DNA from: an uncultured Porphyromonadaceae bacterium
GTDB lineage: Bacteria; Bacteroidota; Bacteroidia; Bacteroidales; Muribaculaceae
Direction of reading: 5' to 3'
NCBI GenBank assembly: GCA_900548975.1
Contig: URMS01000018.1
Coordinates: 1 to 58,072 of the forward strand
DNA: 58,072 nt
Shown: piece by piece, positions 33,033 through 41,748 of the stretch
Layout: the number at the start of each line of letters is the position of its first letter
Position numbering within the stretch: the first letter of the stretch is position 1
Notes under the pieces: model-generated
Databases searched by the model: none
Seen by the model: only the letters and a program-made list of their open reading frames with translations
What the model was told of the DNA's origin: nothing
Made by a program: the position numbers and the translations under genes

Positions 33033-34064
33033 TTATTCTTTTTTTTCAGCCAAAGGATTCCAGCCCTGGGCGCGGAGCGTAATCTCGCCGCCGTCGCGGG
33101 TAATGAGCGCCGAGCCGAGCTCGGGCTTGGTGACATAGCCTATGACTTTGACACCCTCCATCTTGCTCACTTTGTCGTGGTCGGTGAGCGGAACGGTGAA
33201 GAGCAGCTCATAGTCTTCGCCGCCGTTGAGAGCGGCTGTGACAAGATTCATGTTCAGCTCTTCGGCCATTACGGCTGTCTGGTAGTCGATGGGGATACGG
33301 TCTTCGTAGACCCTGCATCCCACACCCGAAGCCTTGCAGATGTGAAGCAGCTCCGACGACAGGCCGTCGCTAACATCCATCATCGATGTAGGCCGCACTC
33401 CGGCCTTTGCAAGGGCGTGGACAATATCGCGTCGCGCCTCGGGCTTGAGCTGACGCTCCACCAGATATTCCTTTCCGGCAAAATCGGGCACGAAATCTTT
33501 CTGCCCCACAGACACGGCTTTCTCGCGCTCGAGCAGCTGCAGACCCATATATGCGGCACCGAGATCGCCGCTGACGCATATGAGGTCGGTGTCGCGGGCA
33601 CCGTCGCGACCTACGGCCATGCCCTTGGCAACGTCGCCTATACATGTGATGGAAATGACCAGCCCCTGATGTGAGGCCGAAGTGTCGCCGCCTACTATAT
33701 CAACACCATATACCTCGCAGGCATGGCGGATGCCATCGTAGAGCTCTTCTATATGCTCTACAGCAAAACGGCGCGATATGCCCAAAGATACGGTTATCTG
33801 CCGCGGACTACCGTTCATGGCATAGATATCCGAAAAATTAACCACCGCGGCCTTGTAGCCAAGGTGCTTTAGAGGCACATAGGTGAGATCGAAATGTACG
33901 TTTTCGAGAAGGAGATCGGTTGTGACAAGCACATCTTTATCTTCGGGGTAATGAAGGATAGCACAATCGTCGCCAACGCCTTTTACAGTGCTGTCGCTGA
34001 CGGCCTTGAGGCCTTCGGTTAGATGGTCGATGAGACCGAATTCGCCAAATTCTGATATTTCCAT
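33033..34064 (-). CDS. thiL: Thiamine-monophosphate kinase
   Basis: The 343-residue enzyme phosphorylates thiamine monophosphate to the diphosphate cofactor. GVGDDCAILHY, TTDLLLENVHFDL, YKAAVVNFSDIYAMNG and SMMDVSDGLSSELLHICKAS are the ThiL/PurM-like nucleotide- and metal-binding motifs. No thiamine riboswitch is visible upstream. A terminator hairpin of the preceding gene lies directly in front of its start. Confidence 0.93.
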   Translation of the reverse strand: MEISEFGEFGLIDHLTEGLKAVSDSTVKGVGDDCAILHYPEDKDVLVTTDLLLENVHFDLTYVPLKHLGYKAAVVNFSDIYAMNGSPRQITVSLGISRRFAVEHIEELYDGIRHACEVYGVDIVGGDTSASHQGLVISITCIGDVAKGMAVGRDGARDTDLICVSGDLGAAYMGLQLLEREKAVSVGQKDFVPDFAGKEYLVERQLKPEARRDIVHALAKAGVRPTSMMDVSDGLSSELLHICKASGVGCRVYEDRIPIDYQTAVMAEELNMNLVTAALNGGEDYELLFTVPLTDHDKVSKMEGVKVIGYVTKPELGSALITRDGGEITLRAQGWNPLAEKKE

Positions 34065-34080
34065 ATAGTTTCGGGAAAAA

Positions 34081-34106
34081 GAGCCGGGGCAAAAAATTGC
34101 CCCGAC
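34081..34106 (-). terminator. Terminator behind the purine nucleoside phosphorylase gene
   Basis: CGGGGCAA (34085-34092) pairs with TTGCCCCG (34097-34104) around a four-base loop. On the minus strand the hairpin is followed by CTCTTTTT, a good intrinsic terminator for the sppA-lpxK-punA unit. Confidence 0.8.
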
Positions 34107-34129
34107 TCCGGTAATTTTTTACTTTCTGA

Positions 34130-34942
34130 TCAGCAGCGCTCCACCATGGCCTTCATGAGGGCTTCGACGGTAGGCTGAGCCTTGATGGCGGCTTTCTGCA
34201 CCTCTTCGTGGCTGGGCACTTCGGTAACGTCCTTTCCGCCAAGATCGGTGATAACCGATATGCCGAACACGCGCATGTCGGCATGGCGGGCCACGATAAC
34301 CTCGGGAACAGTGGACATGCCAACGGCATCACCGCCGATGATACGGAAATACTCGTATTCGGCCGGTGTCTCGAAGGTAGGGCCGGTGGTGCCGACATAT
34401 ACGCCGTGCATGAGTCTCATGCCCTTTTCGGCGGCGATAGTGTCTGCCAGAGCTACAAGCTCCTTGCTGTAGGGCTCGGTCATGGCTGGGAAACGCGGGC
34501 CGAGTTCCTCGTAGTTCTTGCCGCGAAGGGGATTTTCGGGGAAGAGATTGATATGGTCGGTAATGACCATAACGTCGCCTACCTTGAACTCCTTGTTCAT
34601 GCCGCCTGCGGCGTTCGATACAAAAAGGGTTTCCACTCCGAGAGCCTGGAATACACGCACGGGGAAGGTGACGGTTTTCATGTCGTAGCCTTCATAATAG
34701 TGGAAACGGCCCTGCATAGCTATGACCGGACGGCCACCCATGGTGCCGAAGATAAGATTGCCACTGTGACCCTGCACGGTCGACACGGGGAAATTGGGTA
34801 TTTCGGAGTATGGAATGAAGATTTTATTGTCGATGTGGTCTACAAGATTGCCGAGACCTGTGCCAAGTATAACGGCTATTTTAGGCATTTCGCCTACGCG
34901 ACCGCGCAGATAGTCTGCGGTCTGTCTGATTTTTTCAAGCAT
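34130..34942 (-). CDS. punA: Purine nucleoside phosphorylase
   Basis: The 270-residue trimeric-type phosphorylase splits purine nucleosides with phosphate. VILGTGLGNLVDHI, the phosphate-site GHSGNLIFG, MQGRFHYYEGY, FVSNAAGGMN and the base-site VYVGTTGPTFETPAEY are the family motifs. It lies 58 bases behind lpxK and in front of a terminator. Confidence 0.95.
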   Translation of the reverse strand: MLEKIRQTADYLRGRVGEMPKIAVILGTGLGNLVDHIDNKIFIPYSEIPNFPVSTVQGHSGNLIFGTMGGRPVIAMQGRFHYYEGYDMKTVTFPVRVFQALGVETLFVSNAAGGMNKEFKVGDVMVITDHINLFPENPLRGKNYEELGPRFPAMTEPYSKELVALADTIAAEKGMRLMHGVYVGTTGPTFETPAEYEYFRIIGGDAVGMSTVPEVIVARHADMRVFGISVITDLGGKDVTEVPSHEEVQKAAIKAQPTVEALMKAMVERC

Positions 34943-35000
34943 TGCGTTTCGGTGTTAGTATGTTATAGAAAAACGCCACGTATGCGTTTAAGGTTCATTC

Positions 35001-36092
35001 TTAGAGTCCCGCGCCCGATATCTGCTTGTCGATAACTTCGATAATATCGGGACCGTCCTCGAAAGCGTCGAATTTCACCTCGACGGGCAGATAGTAGGTA
35101 TGGGCTTTGAGCTCATAGGGGAAATAGGGGTTGCAGGCCAGTCGCACGGCATCTTTTTCGGTGGTGACGATGATGGGCTGCGATCCCTTTAGGGTCTTGA
35201 ATCGGGCAAGTATATGCTCTATATCTTTCTTGGTATAGTTGTGGTGGTCGGGGAAGACATCGACTTTCACCTTGGCGGCAAAGCTCTTCAGCCTCTTGAC
35301 GAAAGGACGGGGATTGCCGATGCCGGCAATGGCCAGAATGGAGTCGGAGGGGGTGAGAAAGTCGAGGAAAGGCAACGCCACAGCCATGTCGGGGAATACC
35401 GGCTCGAGCGGCATATACTCGAAGTGGGAGAAGAAAAGATGCTGCGAAGGGAAAAGGTCGAGATACTTCACCACCAGACGGTAGTCCATGGGGCGCATCT
35501 TGTCGGGGCACTTCGACACCACCACGATATCCGCGCGGTTGATGCCGCGGCGAGGCTCGCGGAGCCTGCCGTAGGGCAGCATCGAATCGCGGTAGATGGG
35601 GTTGGTATACTCCGAAACGACCACCGAGACTGTCGGCTTGACGTAGCGGTGCTGGAAGCCGTCATCGAGGATAATGAGGTTGATCGACGGGTTGAGGCGC
35701 TTTATCTCGTTGATGCCGAACACGCGGTCCTCGCACACGGCCACACACACCTTGCCTCCGAACTTATGATAGATCTGGAAGGCCTCGTCGCCGATATCGC
35801 GTGGTGTGGATGTGCGGCCGGCCATGATGAAACCCTTGGTACTGCGCCGATAGCCGCGCGACAGCACGGCCACATTGCGCGACTGCCTGAAAGCCCCGGC
35901 TATATACTCGACAAGGGGAGTCTTGCCGGTTCCTCCCACGGCAAGATTGCCCACGCAGACGATAGGGATATCGAACTCGGTCTGACGGAGCACCTTCATG
36001 TCGAAAAGCTTGTTACGGACATAGGTTATGGCGCCGTATATCTTGGAACACGGCAGCAACACAAGTTTCGACAGAAGGGTGCGTTTTGTCAT
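35001..36092 (-). CDS. lpxK: Tetraacyldisaccharide 4'-kinase
   Basis: The 363-residue enzyme phosphorylates the lipid A precursor at the inner membrane. The Walker A is GNLAVGGTGKT (48-58), with a membrane-facing N-terminus. NLIILDDGFQHRYV and LREPRRGINRADIVVVSKCP are typical of LpxK. The four-base overlap with sppA shows coupling. Confidence 0.95.
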   Translation of the reverse strand: MTKRTLLSKLVLLPCSKIYGAITYVRNKLFDMKVLRQTEFDIPIVCVGNLAVGGTGKTPLVEYIAGAFRQSRNVAVLSRGYRRSTKGFIMAGRTSTPRDIGDEAFQIYHKFGGKVCVAVCEDRVFGINEIKRLNPSINLIILDDGFQHRYVKPTVSVVVSEYTNPIYRDSMLPYGRLREPRRGINRADIVVVSKCPDKMRPMDYRLVVKYLDLFPSQHLFFSHFEYMPLEPVFPDMAVALPFLDFLTPSDSILAIAGIGNPRPFVKRLKSFAAKVKVDVFPDHHNYTKKDIEHILARFKTLKGSQPIIVTTEKDAVRLACNPYFPYELKAHTYYLPVEVKFDAFEDGPDIIEVIDKQISGAGL

Positions 36093-37867
36093 CGAATTTC
36101 TACGGCTTCCATGCGGGCCTGCATGGGATTCATGGTGCGGAGTACTTTTACAAGTCGGAGCAGACGGGCTGTCTCGGCATCGTAGGGCATGGTGTCGCCG
36201 ACTTTCATGTCGGAGAACTCGCCGGAGCTGCGCAGTATCTTCATCCAGAATTCTTCTTCAGTCTGGGGATAGGCCACGACATCATCGATGTTGAGATCGA
36301 GGTTGTAAGCCATAGTGTAGATGGCGGTGTGAAGCGAGCCAATACGGTCTACGAGACCGAGATTGATGGCGTCGGCACCTACCCACACACGGCCTTCGGC
36401 GATCTTCCTGACAGAATCGACATCCATGTGGCGGCCGGCGGCAACACGACCGGTGAACCGCTCGTAGATAGCGTCGACACCGCTCTGCATGGCGGCGTGC
36501 TGCTCGGGAGTCATAGCTTTGACAAGCGACACACCTGCGGCATTGGGATTGCTTTCGACAGTAGTGAATGTAATGCCGAGTTTATCGGTAACGAGACCCG
36601 AAACATCGGGAATCATGCCGAACACGCCTATCGAGCCGGTAAGAGTGGTAAGGTCGGCGAAGATGCTGTCGGCACCGCAGCTGATGTAGTAGCCGCCCGA
36701 AGCCGCATAGTCGCCCATCGACACATAGAAGGGCTTGCCTTTGCTCTTGAAATACTCCAGCGACTCCCATATCTGCTCGGAGGCAAATGCGCTGCCGCCG
36801 GGCGAGTTCACACGAAGCACGAGGCCCTTCACATCGTCGTTTTCGGCAAGGTCGCATATCTCCGACACCATGTCGGGACCTACGATGCCCGTATCGCCGG
36901 AGTCGACGATATCGCCTACGGCATAGAGCACGGCGATGTGCTTCTTACCGCCTTTGAGCACTTTCTTGAGGTCGGCGCTTTCCATATATTCGGAGGCCGA
37001 TATGTAGTTTATAGCATCGTCTTTGTCCAGTCCGAGCTGCTCGCGGATAGCATCGTCGACGGTGCGTTCGTAGGCGAGCGATGTCACCAGACCGTTATCC
37101 ACGAATGTCTGAGCCGGCTTTTGGCCGATCATATCGGCGGCCCATGTCTTCACATCGGCCTCGGGTATGTCGCGGTTATATGCGATAGAGCCGGCGACAA
37201 ACGACCAGATGGTATCGATATACTGCTGCATCTGCTGTTTTGCAGGCGCACTCATATCCTTGAGAATGAAAGGCTCGACTGCACTCTTATAGGTGCCGAC
37301 CTTTATTATCTGCACTTTTACGCCGAGTTTTTCGAGCAGTCCGGTGAAGAAAGGTGTCATGCCCCCCACGCCATGAATATCGACAGCGCCCATGGGGTTG
37401 AGCATTATGCTGTCGGCGGTGGAGGCCAGCAGATAGTCGCCCTGGGCATAGCTGTCGGAATAGGCGTAGATCCATTTGCCTGTTTCCTTGAATTCGTATA
37501 TGGCTTCGAGGAGTTCCTCGCGCGATGCGGTGCCCATGGCGGCTCCACCGCACTTGATATACATGCCTTCAATCTTGTCGTCGTCGGCCGCTCCGCGCAC
37601 TGCGCCGAGAAGCTCTTCGAGAGTGGGAGCGGTATTTTCGCCCTCCTGCAGGAAAGCCATGAACGACGAGGGCTGATAGCGCTCCTCGATCGAGCCCGAG
37701 AGGTCGAGAACGAGGACCGACTGTTTGCTCACTTTCACCGTGCTGTCGCCGGCGCTTTTGCCGAGAGCTATGGCGGCAAATACTATGCCGCCCAAAAACA
37801 GCAGAAATATCGAAATCCAGAGGCCGGCCATAGTGCCGAGCATGGATATAAAAAAGCGTTTAAGCAT
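36089..37867 (-). CDS. sppA: Signal peptide peptidase A, long form (67K type)
   Basis: The 592-residue inner-membrane serine protease has one N-terminal membrane segment (about 12-35). It has two tandem crotonase-like domains. Conserved parts are the first-domain KWIYAYSDSYAQGDYLLASTA that provides the Lys and the second-domain VNSPGGSAFASEQIW with GDYAASGGYYISCGAD that provides the Ser. It removes cleaved signal peptides from the membrane. It heads the sppA-lpxK-punA unit. Confidence 0.94.
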   Translation of the reverse strand: MLKRFFISMLGTMAGLWISIFLLFLGGIVFAAIALGKSAGDSTVKVSKQSVLVLDLSGSIEERYQPSSFMAFLQEGENTAPTLEELLGAVRGAADDDKIEGMYIKCGGAAMGTASREELLEAIYEFKETGKWIYAYSDSYAQGDYLLASTADSIMLNPMGAVDIHGVGGMTPFFTGLLEKLGVKVQIIKVGTYKSAVEPFILKDMSAPAKQQMQQYIDTIWSFVAGSIAYNRDIPEADVKTWAADMIGQKPAQTFVDNGLVTSLAYERTVDDAIREQLGLDKDDAINYISASEYMESADLKKVLKGGKKHIAVLYAVGDIVDSGDTGIVGPDMVSEICDLAENDDVKGLVLRVNSPGGSAFASEQIWESLEYFKSKGKPFYVSMGDYAASGGYYISCGADSIFADLTTLTGSIGVFGMIPDVSGLVTDKLGITFTTVESNPNAAGVSLVKAMTPEQHAAMQSGVDAIYERFTGRVAAGRHMDVDSVRKIAEGRVWVGADAINLGLVDRIGSLHTAIYTMAYNLDLNIDDVVAYPQTEEEFWMKILRSSGEFSDMKVGDTMPYDAETARLLRLVKVLRTMNPMQARMEAVEIR

Positions 37868-37955
37868 CTTGCTTTATATCGTAGTTGTTTTGTTATTCAA
37901 TACATTAAGGGCCAATCATGGACATCCTGAAATTCCATGACGGGCATATTCTCCA

Positions 37956-37986
37956 CAAAATTAGTTAAATTTTGCATCTCATTCAA
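37956..37986 (-). promoter_or_regulatory. Promoter of sppA-lpxK-punA
   Basis: On the minus strand, TTG (complement of 37984-37986) and TAATTTTG (complement of 37956-37963) are 20 bases apart. It gives an 80-90 base leader before sppA. Confidence 0.7.
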
Positions 37987-37990
37987 ATTC

Positions 37991-38212
37991 TCAGCTACAT
38001 TTTTCTCTTGTGCAGCACATATTTGCCCGCACTTTCTTTCTGCGTCTGAGAAATAACTTGAAGAGCGCAGCCGCAATCACAGCAGCCGCCACCGCCTGCC
38101 ACCACTCAGTAGTGCCACCAAGGGCAATATCCGCCATATAGCGCAACGCGCAGATACTTTCCGCCACAAACATGACGAAAAATACATTTCTCAATATTCG
38201 GTCTCTCAGCAT
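37991..38212 (-). CDS. Small membrane protein of unknown function
   Basis: The 73-residue product has two hydrophobic stretches (about 8-30 and 38-55) and a very basic C-terminus (FLRRRKKVRANMC). The frame is open for 43 more codons upstream with further hydrophobic residues. A start at 38341 would overlap the promoter of the divergent gene at 38370, so the shorter form is preferred. I know of no family. Confidence 0.45.
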   Translation of the reverse strand: MLRDRILRNVFFVMFVAESICALRYMADIALGGTTEWWQAVAAAVIAAALFKLFLRRRKKVRANMCCTREKCS

Positions 38213-38330
38213 ATCGTTTTTTTTCTTAATTAGACAACATAAAATGAGATAAATTACATATCGGACAAAATTTATACTAAGGAGCGACAATAATATGAAT
38301 ATTTCAGCCGGCAATTCTAACAGAAATATA

Positions 38331-38339
38331 TATCTTTGC
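38331..38339 (+). promoter_or_regulatory. -7 box for the outer-membrane protein at 38370
   Basis: TATCTTTGC fits TAnnTTTG and lies 30 bases before the start. A TTG is not present at the expected place. Confidence 0.6.
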
Positions 38340-38369
38340 ACTCAGTAAACACATCAAATTATAATTTAT

Positions 38370-38888
38370 ATGAAGAAACTATTTCTTGCACTGATGCTTC
38401 TTGGCATCTCGCTGGCTGCCAGCGCGCAGGCATACATCGGCGGTACTCTTGGCATCGCAGTGGAACATGTAAGCGTCGACGGCGGTTCGGGCACAAGCTC
38501 GGCATTCTCGGTTGCACCCGAAGGCGGCTACTATTTCAATAAAACATGGGCTGTCGGCGCCTCTCTCGGTATAAAATACCAGGATCTGACCGGCACGGGC
38601 ATCACCACTTTCTCTATCCTACCCTACGTAAGAGGAACTTTCGCCAGCGCAAGTGTTTTCGATTTCTTCGGTGAACTGGCTTTGGGCTATGCTCATGAAT
38701 CGGCCGACGGTTACGGCGTAGGAGGTTTCATTGCAGGCATCCGACCGGGGTTTGTGGCTCATCTCAGCGACAAATTCAGCCTGGTAGGGCGCACTACCCT
38801 GCTCCAGTATTCCCACTACGACGGAGTGGACGGCATAGGCTTTGCCATAAACAGCAACCTCGAGTTAGGCGTGCAATTCACTTTCTAA
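38370..38888 (+). CDS. Small outer-membrane beta-barrel protein
   Basis: The 172-residue protein has a signal peptide (MKKLFLALMLLGISLAASAQ) and alternating strands with Gly and aromatic residues, ending in LELGVQFTF. The terminal Phe is the sorting signal of barrel proteins. The size suggests an eight-stranded barrel as in OmpW/OmpX-like proteins. Function unknown. Confidence 0.85.
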   Translation: MKKLFLALMLLGISLAASAQAYIGGTLGIAVEHVSVDGGSGTSSAFSVAPEGGYYFNKTWAVGASLGIKYQDLTGTGITTFSILPYVRGTFASASVFDFFGELALGYAHESADGYGVGGFIAGIRPGFVAHLSDKFSLVGRTTLLQYSHYDGVDGIGFAINSNLELGVQFTF

Positions 38889-38927
38889 ATTCTGCGAACC
38901 TGCGAAAATGCCGCTCCTAAAATAAAT

Positions 38928-38959
38928 TTGGAAATGATATAGGGATTGTGTAACTTTGC
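38928..38959 (+). promoter_or_regulatory. Promoter of tRNA-Pro
   Basis: TTG at 38928-38930 and TAACTTTGC at 38951-38959 have 20 bases between them. The tRNA begins ten bases after the -7 box. Confidence 0.8.
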
Positions 38960-38968
38960 ACCGCTTTT

Positions 38969-39042
38969 CGGGGCGTAGCGCAGTCCGGTAGCGCACCTGG
39001 TTTGGGACCAGGTGGTCGCAGGTTCGAATCCTGTCACCCCGA
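38969..39042 (+). tRNA. tRNA-Pro (anticodon TGG)
   Basis: The 74-base gene folds as a cloverleaf. The anticodon arm is CCTGG-TTTGGGA-CCAGG with anticodon TGG. The T arm is GCAGG-TTCGAAT-CCTGT. The acceptor is CGGGGCG with CACCCCG, leaving one C-A mismatch at the sixth pair. The 3' CCA is not encoded. A terminator follows at once. No second copy of the 3' end was seen downstream, so there is no sign of an integrated element using it as attachment site. Confidence 0.95.
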
Positions 39043-39054
39043 CGAGTTTAAGAC

Positions 39055-39090
39055 AAATCGCTTGCAAGCTAAAAAGTTTGCAAGCGATTT
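39055..39090. terminator. Hairpin terminator behind tRNA-Pro
   Basis: AAATCGCTTGCAA (39055-39067) is the exact complement of TTGCAAGCGATTT (39078-39090), followed by TATTTTAT. It can end both the tRNA transcript and the convergent gene at 39108. Confidence 0.85.
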
Positions 39091-39107
39091 TATTTTATCA
39101 CTCAATT

Positions 39108-39599
39108 TTATTTTTGCATCAACATTTTTCCTATCGCAATAACTGCGTCCTTATGCTCTTTACGACAAATAAAATGAGCATATTGCCTGTTGTCTGAATT
39201 ATTGGGATCTTCCATCTCTACTCTATGATTTATGAAGCCCAACAGGTTATAAGTCTTAACATACCTCTCAAACATTCGGGAAAATAATCTGCTCCTGTAT
39301 TCCTGCGGCAACATATCTCCATGATTTCTACGCACATCCGTATCCGCATCACAATAAAAGCACAAGACAACATCCTCATTTTCGTCCATAAATTTTGCCA
39401 AGACATCTGAAACAGTTGACAACATCCTGTAGCTAACATAACCGTCTCCGGCTTTACGGATCAGAGTGACATCATAGAACACAAGTGTCAACGTCAGAGG
39501 ATCAGTCGAAAAGAGGCTTATTGTCTCATAATCATAATACGAGAGGGCAACCATCAGATGATCGCCCTCTGTATTCATTATATCAAAGGATAAGTCCAT
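39108..39599 (-). CDS. Protein of unknown function, DUF6169-like
   Basis: The 163-residue soluble protein has the central pattern VSDVLAKFMDENEDVVLCFYC followed by charged RSRLFSRMFERYV and a C-terminal HFICRKEHKDAVIAIGK. This order resembles the Bacteroidota family DUF6169, but I am not sure. The gene is AT-rich. Its ATG directly follows the stop of the 44-residue gene at 39600, so the two are coupled. A pair of this size could be a toxin-antitoxin-like module, which is inference. Confidence 0.65.
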   Translation of the reverse strand: MDLSFDIMNTEGDHLMVALSYYDYETISLFSTDPLTLTLVFYDVTLIRKAGDGYVSYRMLSTVSDVLAKFMDENEDVVLCFYCDADTDVRRNHGDMLPQEYRSRLFSRMFERYVKTYNLLGFINHRVEMEDPNNSDNRQYAHFICRKEHKDAVIAIGKMLMQK

Positions 39600-39734
39600 C
39601 TACACCACAATGGTGAATGTACCCTGTTTCTTTTCAGACAGTTTTTTAATCTGCTGCTGTTTCTTTTCTCTCAAAGCGTCAAAGACTTGAATCATCTTCT
39701 GAGAGGGATTTTTGATAGTGATGTTTCGAGTCAT
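39600..39734 (-). CDS. 44-residue basic protein upstream of the DUF6169-like gene
   Basis: The product begins MTRNITIKNPSQKMIQVFDA, has a Lys/Gln-rich helix REKKQQQIKKLSEKK and ends TFTIVV. Its TAG stop is directly followed by the ATG of the next gene. A strong promoter lies 25 bases upstream. Start with a short beta strand (NITIKNP) then a helix recalls small antitoxin-type proteins, but no family can be named. Confidence 0.6.
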   Translation of the reverse strand: MTRNITIKNPSQKMIQVFDALREKKQQQIKKLSEKKQGTFTIVV

Positions 39735-39758
39735 ATTAGTTTGCTTTATGTTTTGCCA

Positions 39759-39789
39759 CAAAGTTACTGTTTTTCTCACTGAATTGCAA
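39759..39789 (-). promoter_or_regulatory. Promoter of the 44/163-residue gene pair
   Basis: On the minus strand, TTG (complement of 39787-39789) and TAACTTTG (complement of 39759-39766) are 20 bases apart. The small gene begins about 25 bases downstream. Confidence 0.75.
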
Positions 39790-39857
39790 ACTTCTGCATG
39801 ATTATTTTTCTAATCTTCATTATTTTATCATAGAACAAGCTTGGATGTCCGGGAGTT

Positions 39858-39889
39858 TTGTTTTATTCGGCGATTTGACGTATCTTTGC
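39858..39889 (+). promoter_or_regulatory. Promoter of the lptF/G-ribBA operon
   Basis: TTG at 39858-39860 and TATCTTTGC at 39881-39889 are 20 bases apart. This places the transcription start near 39895 and rules out translation starts further upstream in the open frame. Confidence 0.8.
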
Positions 39890-39924
39890 ACCTCGATAGT
39901 CCATCCCAGCGAGCTATGTTCAGA

Positions 39925-41742
39925 ATGAAACGTCTATATTCCTATATGCTTCAGCGCTTTCTGCCGCTGTTGGCCATGACGTTTTTTATCTGTCTGTTCA
40001 TTGTCCTGATGCAGTTTCTATGGAAATCCATCGACGACCTTGTCGGTAAAGGCCTGTCGGTCGGCATTATAGGCGAATTATTCTTCTACGCTGCTCTGTC
40101 GATGGTTCCCACGGCCCTTCCGCTTGCAGTGCTTCTGGCATCGCTGATGGTTTTCGGCAACCTCGGCGAAAAATTCGAGCTCACGGCAATGAAAGCCTCG
40201 GGCATATCGCTTTTCCGCATCATGAGGCCGCTGATGATTTTCATGATATGCCTCGCTACGGCGGCATTCTTCTTCCAGAACGACGTTCTTCCCATCGCCA
40301 AGACCAAGATGTGGACACTCATGTTCTCGGTGCGGCAGAAATCGCCCGAAGTCGAGATTCCGGTCCGATCGTTCTACGACCAGATACCCAACCTGAACCT
40401 CTACACCGAAAGCAAGAATCCCGACACCGGCATGCTCTACGGCATGATAATCTATGATCTCTCGCGTGGCTACGACAATACCCGCGTGATCCTTGCCGAC
40501 TCGGGGCGCTTCAATTTCACCGAAGACAAAACAAGGCTGTTCCTGCATCTCTACAGCGGCGAGATGTTCGAAAACATGCGCGACAACAGTATGGGCACCA
40601 GCCAGTCGCGCTATCTGCCGTTCAGGCGCGAACACTTCATCGACAAACAGGTATACTTTCCTTTCGACGCCAACTTCAACCGTCTCGACGAAGGCGGCAT
40701 GCGCAGCCAGTATATCGGTCAGAACGTAAGCCAGCTGCTTCACTCCATCGACTCGATAGGACACGAGGTCGATTCGGTCGGTGCCGTCTACGCACACGAA
40801 ATCCGCACTCTCCCCTACTACGGCATCGCGCCCCGCAACGAGACTCTCGACGACGGCAGCCGACGCACCACCATACCCAAAACCGTGATAATGGAAAAGC
40901 CGCTCGACATCGACTCCATCTATCTGGCACGCGGACCGGGCATGGCCAAAAGTTACCTTAACCAGGCTCTGGCGAAAGCAAAACGCCAGAAACAGGAGTA
41001 TATGTACCGAAGCCTCACCCTCGAAGAACAGGCCAAACTCATGCGCCGCCACGATATCGAGCTACAGCGAAAATTCACCCTCTCGTTTGCCTGCATCATA
41101 TTCTTTTTCATCGGCGCCCCCCTCGGCGCCATCATCAAGAAAGGCGGTCTGGGCACTCCGCTGGTAATTTCGGTGCTCTTCTTCATCATCTACTTCCTTA
41201 TCGACAACATAGGTTACAAGATGGCCCGCGACGGCAAGATCGCCGTGTGGGAAGGCATATGGCTCAGCACCATCGCCCTTCTGCCCTTCGGCATATTCTT
41301 CACCTATAAGGCTGTAGGCGATTCGGCGGTGTTCAACATCGACGCCTACAAAACTTTCTTCCGCCGCCTGGCCGGCCGAGCCATACCGCGAGATCTCACT
41401 CTCAAGGAAGTACGCATGGTCGATGTCGAAAAAGGCCGGGCCGTGGAGATGCTTCTCGACTACCTCGCCGACATTGATACAGAAATAGCCCGGCTCGGCA
41501 AGATGAACAAAATACGCCGGCTCATATCGCCGGGCATTCCGCCATTGCTGCGCACAAAACTCAATCAACTGGTCGACTACCTGTCGAACAGCACAGATAT
41601 CTACACCATCAATCTGCTAAATCAATACCCCTTCAAGCCCACGGCCCGAAATCTGACGGCAATGAAAACGACAACAATAGCGCTTCTCGACCGTTTCGAA
41701 TACAAAGCCGACAGCACGAAAGAGGCTGCAACAGAAGCATAA
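39925..41742 (+). CDS. LptF/LptG-family permease (YjgP/YjgQ)
   Basis: The 605-residue inner-membrane protein of the LPS export complex has three membrane segments at the N-terminus (RFLPLLAMTFFICLFIVLMQ and on). A long periplasmic jellyroll part (about 130-380) follows, then three more segments with FFFIGAPLGAIIKKGGLGTP, a typical LptF/G stretch. A C-terminal extension of about 130 residues is cytoplasmic, as usual in Bacteroidota. The frame is open up to 39841, but the promoter at 39858-39889 leaves the Met codons at 39916 and 39925. MKRLYSYMLQRF is preferred. Confidence 0.9.
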   Translation: MKRLYSYMLQRFLPLLAMTFFICLFIVLMQFLWKSIDDLVGKGLSVGIIGELFFYAALSMVPTALPLAVLLASLMVFGNLGEKFELTAMKASGISLFRIMRPLMIFMICLATAAFFFQNDVLPIAKTKMWTLMFSVRQKSPEVEIPVRSFYDQIPNLNLYTESKNPDTGMLYGMIIYDLSRGYDNTRVILADSGRFNFTEDKTRLFLHLYSGEMFENMRDNSMGTSQSRYLPFRREHFIDKQVYFPFDANFNRLDEGGMRSQYIGQNVSQLLHSIDSIGHEVDSVGAVYAHEIRTLPYYGIAPRNETLDDGSRRTTIPKTVIMEKPLDIDSIYLARGPGMAKSYLNQALAKAKRQKQEYMYRSLTLEEQAKLMRRHDIELQRKFTLSFACIIFFFIGAPLGAIIKKGGLGTPLVISVLFFIIYFLIDNIGYKMARDGKIAVWEGIWLSTIALLPFGIFFTYKAVGDSAVFNIDAYKTFFRRLAGRAIPRDLTLKEVRMVDVEKGRAVEMLLDYLADIDTEIARLGKMNKIRRLISPGIPPLLRTKLNQLVDYLSNSTDIYTINLLNQYPFKPTARNLTAMKTTTIALLDRFEYKADSTKEAATEA

Positions 41743-41748
41743 CGCACT

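Noticed and set aside
33033..34129. Thiamine riboswitch in front of thiL
   Set aside because: The 65-base gap is filled by the terminator hairpin of punA. No riboswitch-like structure is visible.
36086..37930. 614-codon plus-strand frame opposite sppA
   Set aside because: Antisense shadow. SppA motifs are on the minus strand.
38969..39840. Integrated element using tRNA-Pro as attachment site
   Set aside because: The AT-rich module lies next to the tRNA, but no integrase and no second copy of the tRNA 3' end were seen.
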